Origin: Siphonodentalium dalli
Taxonomy: Eukaryota; Mollusca; Scaphopoda; Gadilida; Siphonodentaliidae
Direction of reading: 5' to 3'
NCBI GenBank assembly: GCA_032622095.1
Contig: CP136066.1
Coordinates: forward strand, 189,136,716 to 189,200,715
DNA: 64,000 nt
Numbering within the stretch: the stretch's first letter is position 1; every line of letters begins with the position of its first letter. A program made the position numbers and the translations under genes. The notes under the pieces were generated by a model that saw only the letters and a list, made by a program, of their open reading frames with translations, made no database searches and was not told the origin of the DNA. Below are positions 11,789 through 22,300 of the stretch, one piece after another.

Positions 11789-12937
11789 AGACTTGTACAT
11801 TTATATGGTCAACCGCCTGAGGCAAGTCACCCTGGAAATGTAAGACATCGCCCCAAAAGGCAAAATCACTGTCGCCAGCTAGTCGACAACCCTCATAATT
11901 GGCTATGGCAAGCAGTAATGCAGATGTCATTTGCTGAAGCATATTCTTAATTTCATATATATATATAACATCATTAATTATCATAACATTAGTAATAAAA
12001 TCCGATTACCTGTCGCGATTATGTCATATAAATTATTACGCTTTGTTTTGGCTTGAGCGGTATACGTCGGTATAGCGCGACATTAGGGAATAAGAAATTC
12101 ATCACGCAATATTATTCTTTTAAAATTGTGTCTTGTCAACTTTCGTACAAATTTGTATAGCACAATGTCAATTGAAGGAATATATCAAGCAAAAACAGCA
12201 TTAAATGTGAGCTTTGTTACTTTTTTCTTGAATTTCCAGGATTGAAGATTTCTTGAGATTTTCTGGAATTGATGCAAGTTTGAAACGGAAAATTTTCTTT
12301 TTCTTTCCGGTAAACAGGTGCGCGTTTTCAGAAGACAAACTTGCACGCCGATTGCGTTTCAGATTTACTGCCCAACTAGGTGTAACGTCGATCTGAATAA
12401 AAAAAATGCAATGTCTTAATTGGAAAAAAAATTGGGTGACAACTTTTGCGATATAATTTCATTCTTTAAAATTAATATCAGTCTAAACTTTAATCCAGCT
12501 CCAGTTCTGTTGTCTCCTTTTTTGTTCTTCACCAGTATCACCTTTGGCCTTGAGGCTTCACAAGTTTTCATCCCCGCAGAATCATTCATCACTGACAGTG
12601 ACATCAGAATGTCAAAATTGCAGAATTTTTGCAGATTGATGTTGAACAAAGAAGCTAACTTGCTGAAACGTCAGTTTTCATAATAACCTGACACAAATTA
12701 GATATTATTTAGTCCAGATGAAACTGACAAACTTCAAAAGTCAAAATACAGCAATTTCAGTATTTTCACTTTCAGACAGTTTTGCGAAAATTACAACCCC
12801 CCCCCCCCCTTTCCACCTATCATGTCCTATTAGACGTCTTTTTCACATTTATTCCTTATGTGGTGTCAGCAAATAATTGTGCTGTGCAAATCATTTTATT
12901 CTTCTGCGCAAACTATTTGAGCTGTGACTGTAAAATC
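11789..12937. other. No gene recognised
   Basis: AT-rich sequence with overlapping short ORFs on both strands near 12416-12683 that do not look like known proteins. A C homopolymer lies near 12798-12810. No repeat boundaries were identified. Confidence 0.35.
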
Positions 12938-13319
12938 CAGGGGTGCCGGAAGAGGGGGGGCAGCTGCCCCCTTGACCAAGGGGGGGGGGGGGGGCAAGCA
13001 GGGGCAGGACTTGCCCTTTTTCTGGAGACAGAAAATGCTTTTTGTGTGTTTATTCTCGTGTTTTTATAGCAAAATGTGACTTTTTTGGTCCAAATACCAC
13101 CAATTTCACAAGGAATATTAATTTTTTGTCAATTTTATCACAAAACGGCCATAAAAACCGACAAATCCATTAAAATAGGGATTTTTGCCACAATGAATTT
13201 ATGGTTATTTTCCCGAGTTTGCAGGAGTTTGCGGAGAAAATGCCCTTTTTTGGGGAAAAGTGCCCTATTTGTAGGCTCTGCCCCCCCCCCCCTGCCCTTG
13301 GATGCTTCCGGCGCCCCTG
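12938..13319. mobile_element. Non-autonomous hAT-like element
   Basis: Left end CAGGGGTGCCGGAAG pairs with right end CTTCCGGCGCCCCTG. CAGGGG-type ends are typical of hAT elements. The flanks are gtaaaatc on the left and tgtaaatc on the right, close to an 8-bp duplication with one base shift. Subterminal G and C homopolymers lie inside both ends. It is 382 bp long and has no transposase. Confidence 0.7.
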
Positions 13320-14281
13320 TGTAAATCATGTGCGCTTCACTCAGCGTAAGTCATTTGACTGTTATGAGCATATGCTTGTTTATTTTAAAAACAACTTGAT
13401 ACATTACTACATTACTAGTTTGGAAAAACTCAGTGGTTTTCTATAACATTCTGACCAAAGTTACCTGACGGTAGACAGTGGTAGAGCCCGATTTAAGCCG
13501 CCATCACACGCCGCCACCAGCCATATTGGCCACAAGACGCCGCCAGCCATATTATCTACGCCTGCCACATAAAAAAATCTCTGCAACCGGAATTGTCAAA
13601 TGACTAAGCCGCAGGCATGGGCATATATGTCAAGCACAACTTCACTGTGAATCGCAAAGAACTAAACCACATTGCCCATATTGGTATATATATTCGCAAG
13701 GACTCGGCATGGTTGTTATATTATCAGAACACCTGGGCCTCTCAATGTGGAATAGACTATTCCAATGAATGCTTTCATATAATTGAATGGGAGAATCCGT
13801 TCAGTATTGAAAGGGTTAAAGTATAAATTGTTTATTTCGACACGACTCATTCTCAGACATATGCACATAACCTGTAGAAGAGAATAGAAAATAGTTTGAA
13901 ATATTATATCATTAGGGCCTACTATCGGATTCATCATTCAATGATGCATGCATATATCGCCAGATGCCAGTGATGATATAGCAGTCTGAAGTCGACAAAA
14001 CTTCCAATGTACATGTAACTTATACCGATTAGATGGGAATCTACATAGTACATCCATGCCAGTCCTTCATGTATTTTTGCCATATTGGAAAAGCCCAACA
14101 ACAAAAAGTGCACATGTGGTCTTGGATTCTAATCATTCTACTGGTTCACCACAAATGCTAAAACAAACGTGGTCTATAACCGGGGATTAATAGGAAAATT
14201 TTGTAAACCAAAATAAGCTGATTGATAACGTCTGAGCCGCCATATTTCGTCAGCCACAAACGTCGCGACTGAGCCGGCTTA
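13320..14281. other. No gene recognised; GC-richer patch near 13490-13600
   Basis: A patch with 'gccgccatcacacgccgccacc' type sequence is compositionally unlike its surroundings. The phrase ggtagagcccga at about 13482 pairs with an inverted ggtagaacccga near 15020, so this may be one arm of an older element that was split by the Harbinger-like insertion at 14282. A 69-codon ORF at 13617 shows no familiar domain. Confidence 0.3.
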
Positions 14282-14949
14282 GTGCCACCGCACATGCTGC
14301 GATTAAAATCGTAAGTGGGGAAAATCGCAGGAGGAAGCATCCAATGCGCATGCCCACGACAATATCATAGCCAAATCATAGCAATCAAGCACTGTTTGAT
14401 TTTACCAGGAAAATCGTGGCGTGACCTTGGCAACGCGCGCGATTGTAGCTGTCACATGACCACTGTCGCACTGGTCATGTTGTAAATACCACGAAAAGAA
14501 AACATTCAAAAATGGCGCAAAGTTTACAAACTTCTTGCACTTACAAAAACGATGCCACATTGGTGGAGATGTGGAATGACAGGGAGTGCAGGCCTATACC
14601 ACATATCAGGCAAGGAGTAGAGGGCTGCCGCAATTGTTGAAATTCAATTGGGGCAGCTGAGCCTGTTGAGTTGACAGTTACAAAAATGTCAAAATAAAAA
14701 AATATTTAATTTCACTTGAACTTTCAACATCAACTTGTTAGTTTAGAAAATTGAGATACATGCCATGTATATGTATTTAGTTGCATAATGCGGAGAATGT
14801 GGTAAAACATTTTGCTATCATGTGATCGATCACATGGATAAAATCGTAGCTGCAAACATCGCAGCACCGTAGCGTCTGCGGGCAAGTCACTTTTCTCCAC
14901 CTGTGATTTTCCCCACTTACGATTTTAATTGTAGCGTGTGCGGTGGCAC
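14282..14949. mobile_element. PIF/Harbinger-type non-autonomous element
   Basis: Inverted ends GTGCCACCGCACATGCTGCG and CGTGTGCGGTGGCAC flank 668 bp, and both sides carry the 3-bp duplication TTA (14279-14281 and 14950-14952). A 3-bp TWA duplication is characteristic of PIF/Harbinger elements. The arms continue through 'attaaaatcgtaagtgggga'. Inside is a short remnant ORF described separately. No DDE transposase remains. Confidence 0.72.
14512..14640 (+). pseudogene. Truncated Myb/MADF-like ORF start inside the Harbinger element
   Basis: An ATG at 14512 opens 42 codons and then stops. Residues about 11-26 read YKNDATLVEMWNDREC, which resembles the first helix (with its conserved Trp) of MADF or Myb/SANT-like domains. 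PIF/Harbinger elements carry such a DNA-binding protein as a second gene beside the transposase. The fragment ends after one helix, so it is probably a leftover. The match is by eye and weak. Confidence 0.35.
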
Positions 14950-15199
14950 TTAGCTAGCTAACCAGCCATGAAATTGGTTGATCCAGCCACGAAAACCATT
15001 TGTCGTGGCTTCGGGTTCTACCAGGCAGATGTTGTGGAATACACAAGTCCATACATCTAGGAGAATACTTTGACTGACAACTTTAGTCAAAATGTTAAAA
15101 CAAACAAATGTGAGTTTGGACACAAATTAGTATCAGCATGTTTGAAAAAGAGTATAGCATATGCTTGTAGCTGCCAAAATATATCATCTATTATATATT

Positions 15200-15246
15200 T
15201 TGGAAGATCTGTCTGTGTGTCCGTCTGTCTGTCTGTGTGTCTGTCT
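15200..15246. repeat. Microsatellite GTCT/GTGT
   Basis: An interrupted run of tgtctgtctgtctgt type tetranucleotides. It produces a meaningless [11 protein letters not shown] peptide in one frame. A similar run lies at about 20866-20906. Confidence 0.8.
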
Positions 15247-15447
15247 GTAATCGATGGACTCGATTAATCACATTTATTGTATTCATCACAATTAACAATG
15301 AGTTAGAAAACCAGTCACAATTTTGGTTAATATAATTTCGATCTTAGTTAAGTTTGGCACAGAAACCAAAACATATCCTGCATCTTGTATACAATTCTTG
15401 TTAATTTAAACCGGCATGTTACAATTTGTTATTTCTGTATGCTTTAA

Positions 15448-15758
15448 CCCTTTGGCGAGTAGAATGACATATATGTCGTCTATCGGTTGAGGAGTAGAAC
15501 GACATATATGTCGTTTCAGGAAGTGTTATTTTATGTAGACATAACTTCATAAATGATTTGTATAGGAGTTATTTTGATAAATATAATGTCCCAAATGTAA
15601 AAGTGCAATCGATTATGATAACACACATTAAAAAAAATGCACATAAATTAAAACATATTATTGGACCCTTTTGACCCGAACTTGTTAATAATTATTGCTA
15701 TGACGTTAAATTTACTCATGACGTCATGTATATGACGTTACAGATACTCTCCAAAGGG
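15448..15758. mobile_element. piggyBac-like MITE, CCCTTTGGCGAGTA ends
   Basis: The element is 311 bp between TTAA at 15444-15447 and TTAA at 15759-15762. Left end CCCTTTGGCGAGTAGA pairs with right end ATACTCTCCAAAGGG. TTAA targets with CCCT-type ends are the mark of piggyBac elements. Near the left end the palindrome gacatatatgtc occurs twice. No ORF. Confidence 0.72.
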
Positions 15759-15762
15759 TTAA

Positions 15763-15907
15763 CCCTTTCATGGCAGGAGCTGCACAAGTGCAGCATTAAA
15801 GATCCTGTGCCAGTGTATTCTCTTATATATGCGAGGCTCCTATGGGAGACTCGCATGTATAACAGAATGCATTGGCAAAATTACAGGAAACTCCAGTCAA
15901 GGAAGGT
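15763..15907. mobile_element. piggyBac-like MITE with hairpin core, decayed right end
   Basis: It starts directly at the TTAA that ends the previous element, with CCCTTTCATGGCAGGAGCTG, a family also seen at 49974, 59842, 63483 and 63887. It carries the hairpin core (15811-15873). The right end is degenerate: 'ccagtcaaggaaggttta' in place of 'ccagtcatggaagggttaa'. Confidence 0.65.
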
Positions 15908-15937
15908 TTAGGAACTAACCATTGCAGTGCATTTTAA

Positions 15938-16144
15938 CCCTTTCAGTGCCAAGTCCGATTTTTGTATCAACCCATATTTCCTTGATCATTTTTCAAATTT
16001 ATTGATTATAATAATGTGATACATTGATGGAAAGAGCTCTTAGAGCTCTTTCCATCAATGTATCACATTATTATAATCAATAAATTTGAAAAATGATCAA
16101 GGAAATATGGGTTGATACAAAAATCGGACTTGGCACTGAAAGGG
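15938..16144. mobile_element. Perfect 207-bp palindromic piggyBac-like MITE
   Basis: TTAA flanks both sides (15934-15937 and 16145-16148). The whole element is a perfect palindrome around base 16041: both 103-base arms, starting CCCTTTCAGTGCCAAGTCCG, are exact reverse complements by my reading. Such perfection implies very recent insertion. Its right end lies 19 bp before an ECH1 exon, so it sits directly beside the splice acceptor. Confidence 0.9.
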
Positions 16145-16163
16145 TTAAACTCACTTCTTTCAG

Positions 16164-16332
16164 GTGCATCTTGTAACGTGTATCTCAACAAGATGTCGTC
16201 AACCTCGGCTGAGAGTGAGAGTGAGGGCCACTCCTATGAGACATTAAGTGTTACTCAGCCGAAGGAGTTTGTGTACCATGTGGAACTTAACAGACCAAAC
16301 AAGCTCAATGCAATGAACAGTGCATTCTGGAG
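16164..16332 (+). CDS. ECH1: ECH1 exon A (N-terminal part seen)
   Basis: The acceptor is ttctttcag at 16155-16163 and the donor is gtaatc from 16333. The exon enters in phase 1, so one base of its first codon comes from an unseen upstream exon. It reads ...[16 protein letters not shown], then [28 protein letters not shown] in two stretches. The Met at 16193 could start a shorter, non-mitochondrial form. The part before it lines up with the presequence region of vertebrate ECH1. A perfect palindromic MITE ends just upstream at 16144. Confidence 0.93.
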
Positions 16333-19300
16333 GTAATCTATACACTGTATACACTGCACGGATGGCCTTCATGGTGGGTATAGATAGCTGTTAAAATAGT
16401 CACATCCGTTAAAACTGCCATAAATATAAAGAATATTAAAATATAGACAGACTTTGTTCTTATACCAATCATAAATATTACATAAATAGTATATTATTGT
16501 CAAGTTTTTATTCTTTGTTTATATGTAAACAAAAGCCAAAAACGTTACACACTTGTGGAAGGATTTTTATTGAGGGAAATGTTTAGACATTAAGTTCAAC
16601 AAACGTTTGGGATAACTACTCATCTATGATGGTTTAGTATAGAAAGGGTTGAACTTATTATCTGAACATTTCCTATGGGATAACTACTCGTCAATGATGA
16701 TTTAGTATAGAAATGGTTAAACTTATCTGAACATTTCCTATGGGATAACTACTCATCAATGATGATTTAGTATAGAAATGGTTAAACTTATTATCTGGAC
16801 ATTTCCTATTAGTCCATTACATTTATGGTTTTACCCAGAACTAATTGCAACAGAATTTAATTTTGCTGGAATTGGTACATATACCCTCCATAAACAACAT
16901 ACTAAAAATCATCAAAAATCGGAAAAAGGGAAATTGGTGAATTTTGTGAACAAAAATTGGGCAAATTTGGTCAAATCATCAATTTATGGATATTCATGAA
17001 TGTATATAAAACAATCAATTTCACAAATCCCACAAATAGCACATATATTGTGTCGACCACATTTTCCTGAATCCAGAACTGGAAACCATTCCCAGATTCC
17101 TTAAGTATTTTTCGAGTTGTGTGCCTTCAAAAACGCGAGTTTACCTGATTTCGGAGCCTTAATTTCGCAGAATGTGCCAATTGCCGTATTATATGGTTAA
17201 TTATTAAAAAAACTAGAGCAAAATTAATTACTTTTTCACTGTTTTAGTAATTTCCTCACTAGATAAAACACAAAATATGATTAATATGTGCCTCTATGAA
17301 TAAGGAGAATAAAATATTCTCAAACAAAATGTGTGTTCCATTGTATGGACTTAGTCAAATTTGCCGTGACACACAACTCGTGTGATGAAATGCCATATTT
17401 GAGGTCATGTAACTCAATAAATTAATATCCATATGCTCTGCTTTTCTCGTAACATTATGACAATACTAGATTGAACAAATTGTGAAGGAATTTCCAAATA
17501 CATTGGGGAAGAAAATTAAATTATGATCATATGAACTCATAGTCTAGCCTCTTTTCCGAAAATGCTATTGTGGGTCGTTTTTGTCAATTAATCAAGGTTT
17601 TTATGTGTATTCAGAAAAATTAACGAAAGTTTATTGTGTAAAATTATTCGATCTGTCCTCTTAAATCATTTTTTTTTTAAAGAAAATAGCAGTTCAATGG
17701 TTATACCAATGAATGTCACTGGATTTCACTCATCGTTGTGGAAACTTACTCCAAATTTGAACGGCAGAAAAATGGAAATGGAAGCACTCAACAAAAACTT
17801 AAAACTTATGCACCTTGAAGCATAACACTTTATATCAACGGCTTCTGCTTACATTGTGCTTTCATACATAATTTCATATTTCCTTTGTTTATGTTTATTG
17901 ACAGAGCTATAATATTTTTGTCATAATTTGGCAGTGAAATGTCAAATTGGCATTTTGGGATTGTTTTTATACAACATGGCCATAAAATTCTAAATCAACG
18001 TCCAATAACGTGTTAAGCAGTTTTATAATGCAACAGGAATGTACACAAACTGAAATAAAACAACATTGTGTCTGAAATGGCTGCAATTTGGTGATAAGAT
18101 TGCAGTTTGCGATGTTTCCTACCCCTATACCAACGTTAACATTTGGAGTCAGTTTCCTGAAAAATGAAAGAAATCAAGAGACATACGATGGCATAACCAA
18201 TGTACGGCTAATGTTTTAACACTAAAGTGTTGTGGGAGGAAAGATAAAATAATTTTACACATTAAAACACCCATTGTTTTTTGTGTTTATGGCCCAAAAC
18301 ATTTTAGAATGGACAAAAATGCCTCAAACTGGCATCTTTTGAAAAAAGCTAAGACTAAGTATTCAAAGGGCCATAAGTTGATTTTCTTAAATATTGTTCT
18401 GTTAATACCTTTACAATTTGTTCAATCCAACATACTTAAAAGGTTATAAGAAAAGCATGGCATATGGATATTAAATTATTGAGTTACATGACCTCAAATA
18501 TTGCATTTCATCACACAAGTTCAGTGTCAGAGGCCAAATTGGCTAAGTCCATACAATGGAACACACATTTTGTTTGAGAATATAATCTTCTTCTTAATTA
18601 TAGATGCACATATTAATCATTATTTGTGTTTAATCTAGTGAGGAAATTACTAAAACATTGAAAAAGCCCTTGAGTTTGCTCTAGTTTTTTTTAATAATTA
18701 ACCATAAATAAGGCATTTTGGCTCATTTTGCGAAATTGAGGCCCCGAAAATGGGCCGAAATCAGGTAAACTCTCGTTTCTGAAGGCATACAACTCGAAAA
18801 ATACTTAATGAATCTGGGATTGGTTTTCAGTATTGGGTTCAGGAAATTGAGGTCGACACAACACATGTGCTATTTGTAGGATTTGTGAATTTGATTGTTT
18901 TTATATACATCCATGATAATCCATAAATTGATGATTTGACCAAATTTGCCCAAATTTATTTCGCGAAATTCACCAATTTCTCTTTTTCCGATTTTTGCCA
19001 ATTTTTAGTATGTTGTTTATGGAGGATTTATGTACGTATTCCAGAAAAAACAAATTCTGTTGCAATTAGTTCCGGGTTTTTCATTTTTTCTCATAAATGC
19101 ACTGGACTATATGTGATAACTACTCATCAATGATGCTTTTAATAGTATAAAAATGGTTAAACTTATTATCTGAACAGTTCTTATGAGATAACTACTCATC
19201 AATGATGCTTTAGTACAGAAAGGGTTGAACTTATTATCTGAACATTTCCTATGGGATAACTACTCGTCAATGATTATTTAGTATAGAAATGGTTAAACTT

Positions 19301-22300
19301 ATCAGAACATTTCCTATGGGATAACTACTCGTCAATGATGATTTAGTATAGAAATGGTTAAACTTATTATCTGAACATTTCCTATGGGATAACTACTCAT
19401 CAATGATGCTTTAGTATAAAAAGGGTTAAACTTATTATCTGAACAGTTCTTATGAGATAACTACTCATCAATGATGCTTTAGTATAGAAAGGGTTGAACT
19501 TATTATCTGAACATTTCCTATGGGATAACTACTCGTCAATGATACTTTAGTATAAAATGGGTTAAACTTATTATCTGAACAGTTCTTATGGGATAACTTC
19601 TCGTCAATGATGATTTAGTATAGAAATGGTTAAACATATTATCTGAACATTTCCTATGGGATAACTACTCATCAATGATGCTTTAGTATAAAAAGGGTTA
19701 AACTTATTATCTGAACAGTTCTTATGGGATAACTACTCATCATTGACGCTTTAGTATAGAAATGGTTAAACTTATTATCTGAACATTTCCTATGGGATAA
19801 CTACTCATTAATGTTGCTTTAGTATAAAATGGGTTAAACTTATTACCTGAACATTTCTTATGGGTTAACTACTCATCAATGATGCTTTAGTATAGAAATG
19901 GTCAAAGTGATGTGAAACACTCGGGTAGGGTGATCAAATATAAATGGAGAATAATCTTGTTTAAAGTAGAAATGTTTACGAATATTATATCCAAATTGAC
20001 AACACACACTGTCATTCTTATATATTAATTAAATGCAGTGACTTTCGATGACAAAATCGTTTTTGTTAGTTTATAGCCGATAGATGCGTCCCGAATCGAG
20101 CAGTAAATATTTACATTTGAGCATAGTTCAGACGAAGTTTTCAATGAAGTGGTACGATCGATTTGCTTCAGATTTTCGGCGATGTTAGTAGACTGGTACA
20201 TTCCTCCAGTTGGCATAGCGCCTGGATACTAACTGATCAGTTTCACACACCCGAATAAGTACATAATATGTCTTTAAGCTAATGGAAAAAATTATTGGGC
20301 CCAACCCTGTTAATTAGCAGGAATTTCCCTGCGCTCAAAATGGCCTTAGCAAGAAATTTGACCTTTGCGAATTACCTATTAATTAACAACAGGCAAAGTT
20401 TACTCCAGAATTATCAATAATGCTGTTGGGTGTGAAAAATTAATTTTCATTATTAAGTTTCAATGCAATTTTAATGTAGAGTTTTGTACAATCCAAAGAC
20501 ATACAGTTTAAAGAAGTCAAAAAGAAAATGTTAATATTATCAGAAATAACAAAGGGAAATACAAAATGCAACTTGATATGTGTCTTGCTATAAGTTTGTC
20601 AGTAGTTTGTCCATTGTTGAGCATCAGGATAATTTATAATTTTTATTTTCAGTGGGCCATAAAAAGCACCCAGCAGGCTATATTTTTTTTCTGAGGGGGC
20701 AGATGTTTGAGAAACAGAACAGTTATTTTTTTTTGCCTAATATTGCTCAATCACATAACTGTTTTTGTGCACAGCTTACATTTATTTCATTTACTTTTTA
20801 TGTTTACCCATACCATAGTATGGTAAACATAGTGTCGTTGTCCGGATTGACCACTCGTCATTCGTCCGTCTGTCTGTCTGTCTGTCCGTCTGTCTGTCTG
20901 TCTGTCCCTAGACACTTTACGAGTAATGCGATAACTCAAACATTTTCTATCCGATCGGAACGGAAATTTTGTTTATGGGTTTCTCAGCCCAAAATACAGA
21001 TCGAGTTCGAATTTGGGTTTGATCCGATTAATTTTAAAGGAGTTATGACCCTTTTTCGAGAAAAAAAATATTTAAAAAAATTCGATTTTTTTTAGATTTA
21101 GCATATACAAATATTAAATTTTGTTTGAACTTTAATAACAATAAAAAAAAAATTGTCACTTTCATTTATTTTAGTTTTATACGATCAATTAGGTGGGATA
21201 TCCTGTTTTGAAAATATGAAGATTTTATTGCAATAGTTTCATGTAATATAATGATATCAATATATTACCATGTGATCATCCAACATCCAGAGTATATGAG
21301 AGGACATTTTATAGATGTTGTCATTCCAAGTGAAATCTGTTATGAAACGAGTGATGACATATGATACAGAGCTCTGGTGGGTCAAGATAAACAACACTGG
21401 TGGCTGGCTGTTTGTTTATTCTAACTGTCAAATTTATTAATGGCAGCATAAGACTGGTGTTTCTCCTATTCTTGAAATTCCATTACAGGGTGAGATAATG
21501 GCCCCCCTCACCTATATAAGTGTCTTCTAAATTCCATTAATTTGCTTCAAAAATAATTAACCCTTTCCAAGGTTTCCATAGACACATGCTATAATGTACA
21601 TGGACTCTTCCTCATATCTCTTAATATCTATTGGGTATCTTTGCACACTATTCACTTCTATCAATTTTGGTATTGACTGATTAATTGATTTTTGAAAAAT
21701 ATATTAACCGTTCAGACACGTGCTTTCAATTTGAAATTAAAATAACAGCTGATAGCCAATATGATTTATCTATGCAATGGGAAACAGGCAGATAAATATA
21801 CATGACTATTGTAAGTGCTGACTTGTTTTGAAAATCAATATGGTAGATATTAGTATTTCCAGTAACCTTATTTTCCCATTTGTTCATATTTTCATGGTTG
21901 ATTGAATTTTAGGGGCTACAGAGCACTTAGAAGATTAACATTGAAGGTTGTGGCTTTTAGTGTCCAAGCTACTTGTAAAACATTGTGATGTGTGAAACCA
22001 TTTAATTGAGGGCTAACTTACTTTCTTTTATATGAACGATTTAGTGGTCATAGGGGCCAGCATCCTCATCATATTATGTCTGTATAACATTATATAGATA
22101 ATACTTTTGAATTGTATAAACTACATATATTTTTGAAAACCATACACCCCTGTTATGAAACACTTAATATTATTTAATACACAGATCAGATCTGATCTTA
22201 TATCTGTCCATGTTTGATAAACAAATAACTGGGGAGAATGGGGGAAGGGGGGGGGGTAATTAAAGTGCCATTTAAATATGAGATGGAATCCCCTACATGT

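Noticed and set aside
16112-16163. N-terminal extension of ECH1 (MIQKSDLALKG...)
   Set aside because: These codons lie in the palindromic MITE and intron end; the splice acceptor at 16161-16163 shows that the exon begins after them.
20652-21095. 147-codon plus-strand ORF
   Set aside because: It runs through a GTCT microsatellite and an interspersed repeat; its [12 protein letters not shown] stretch is a translation of the tandem repeat.
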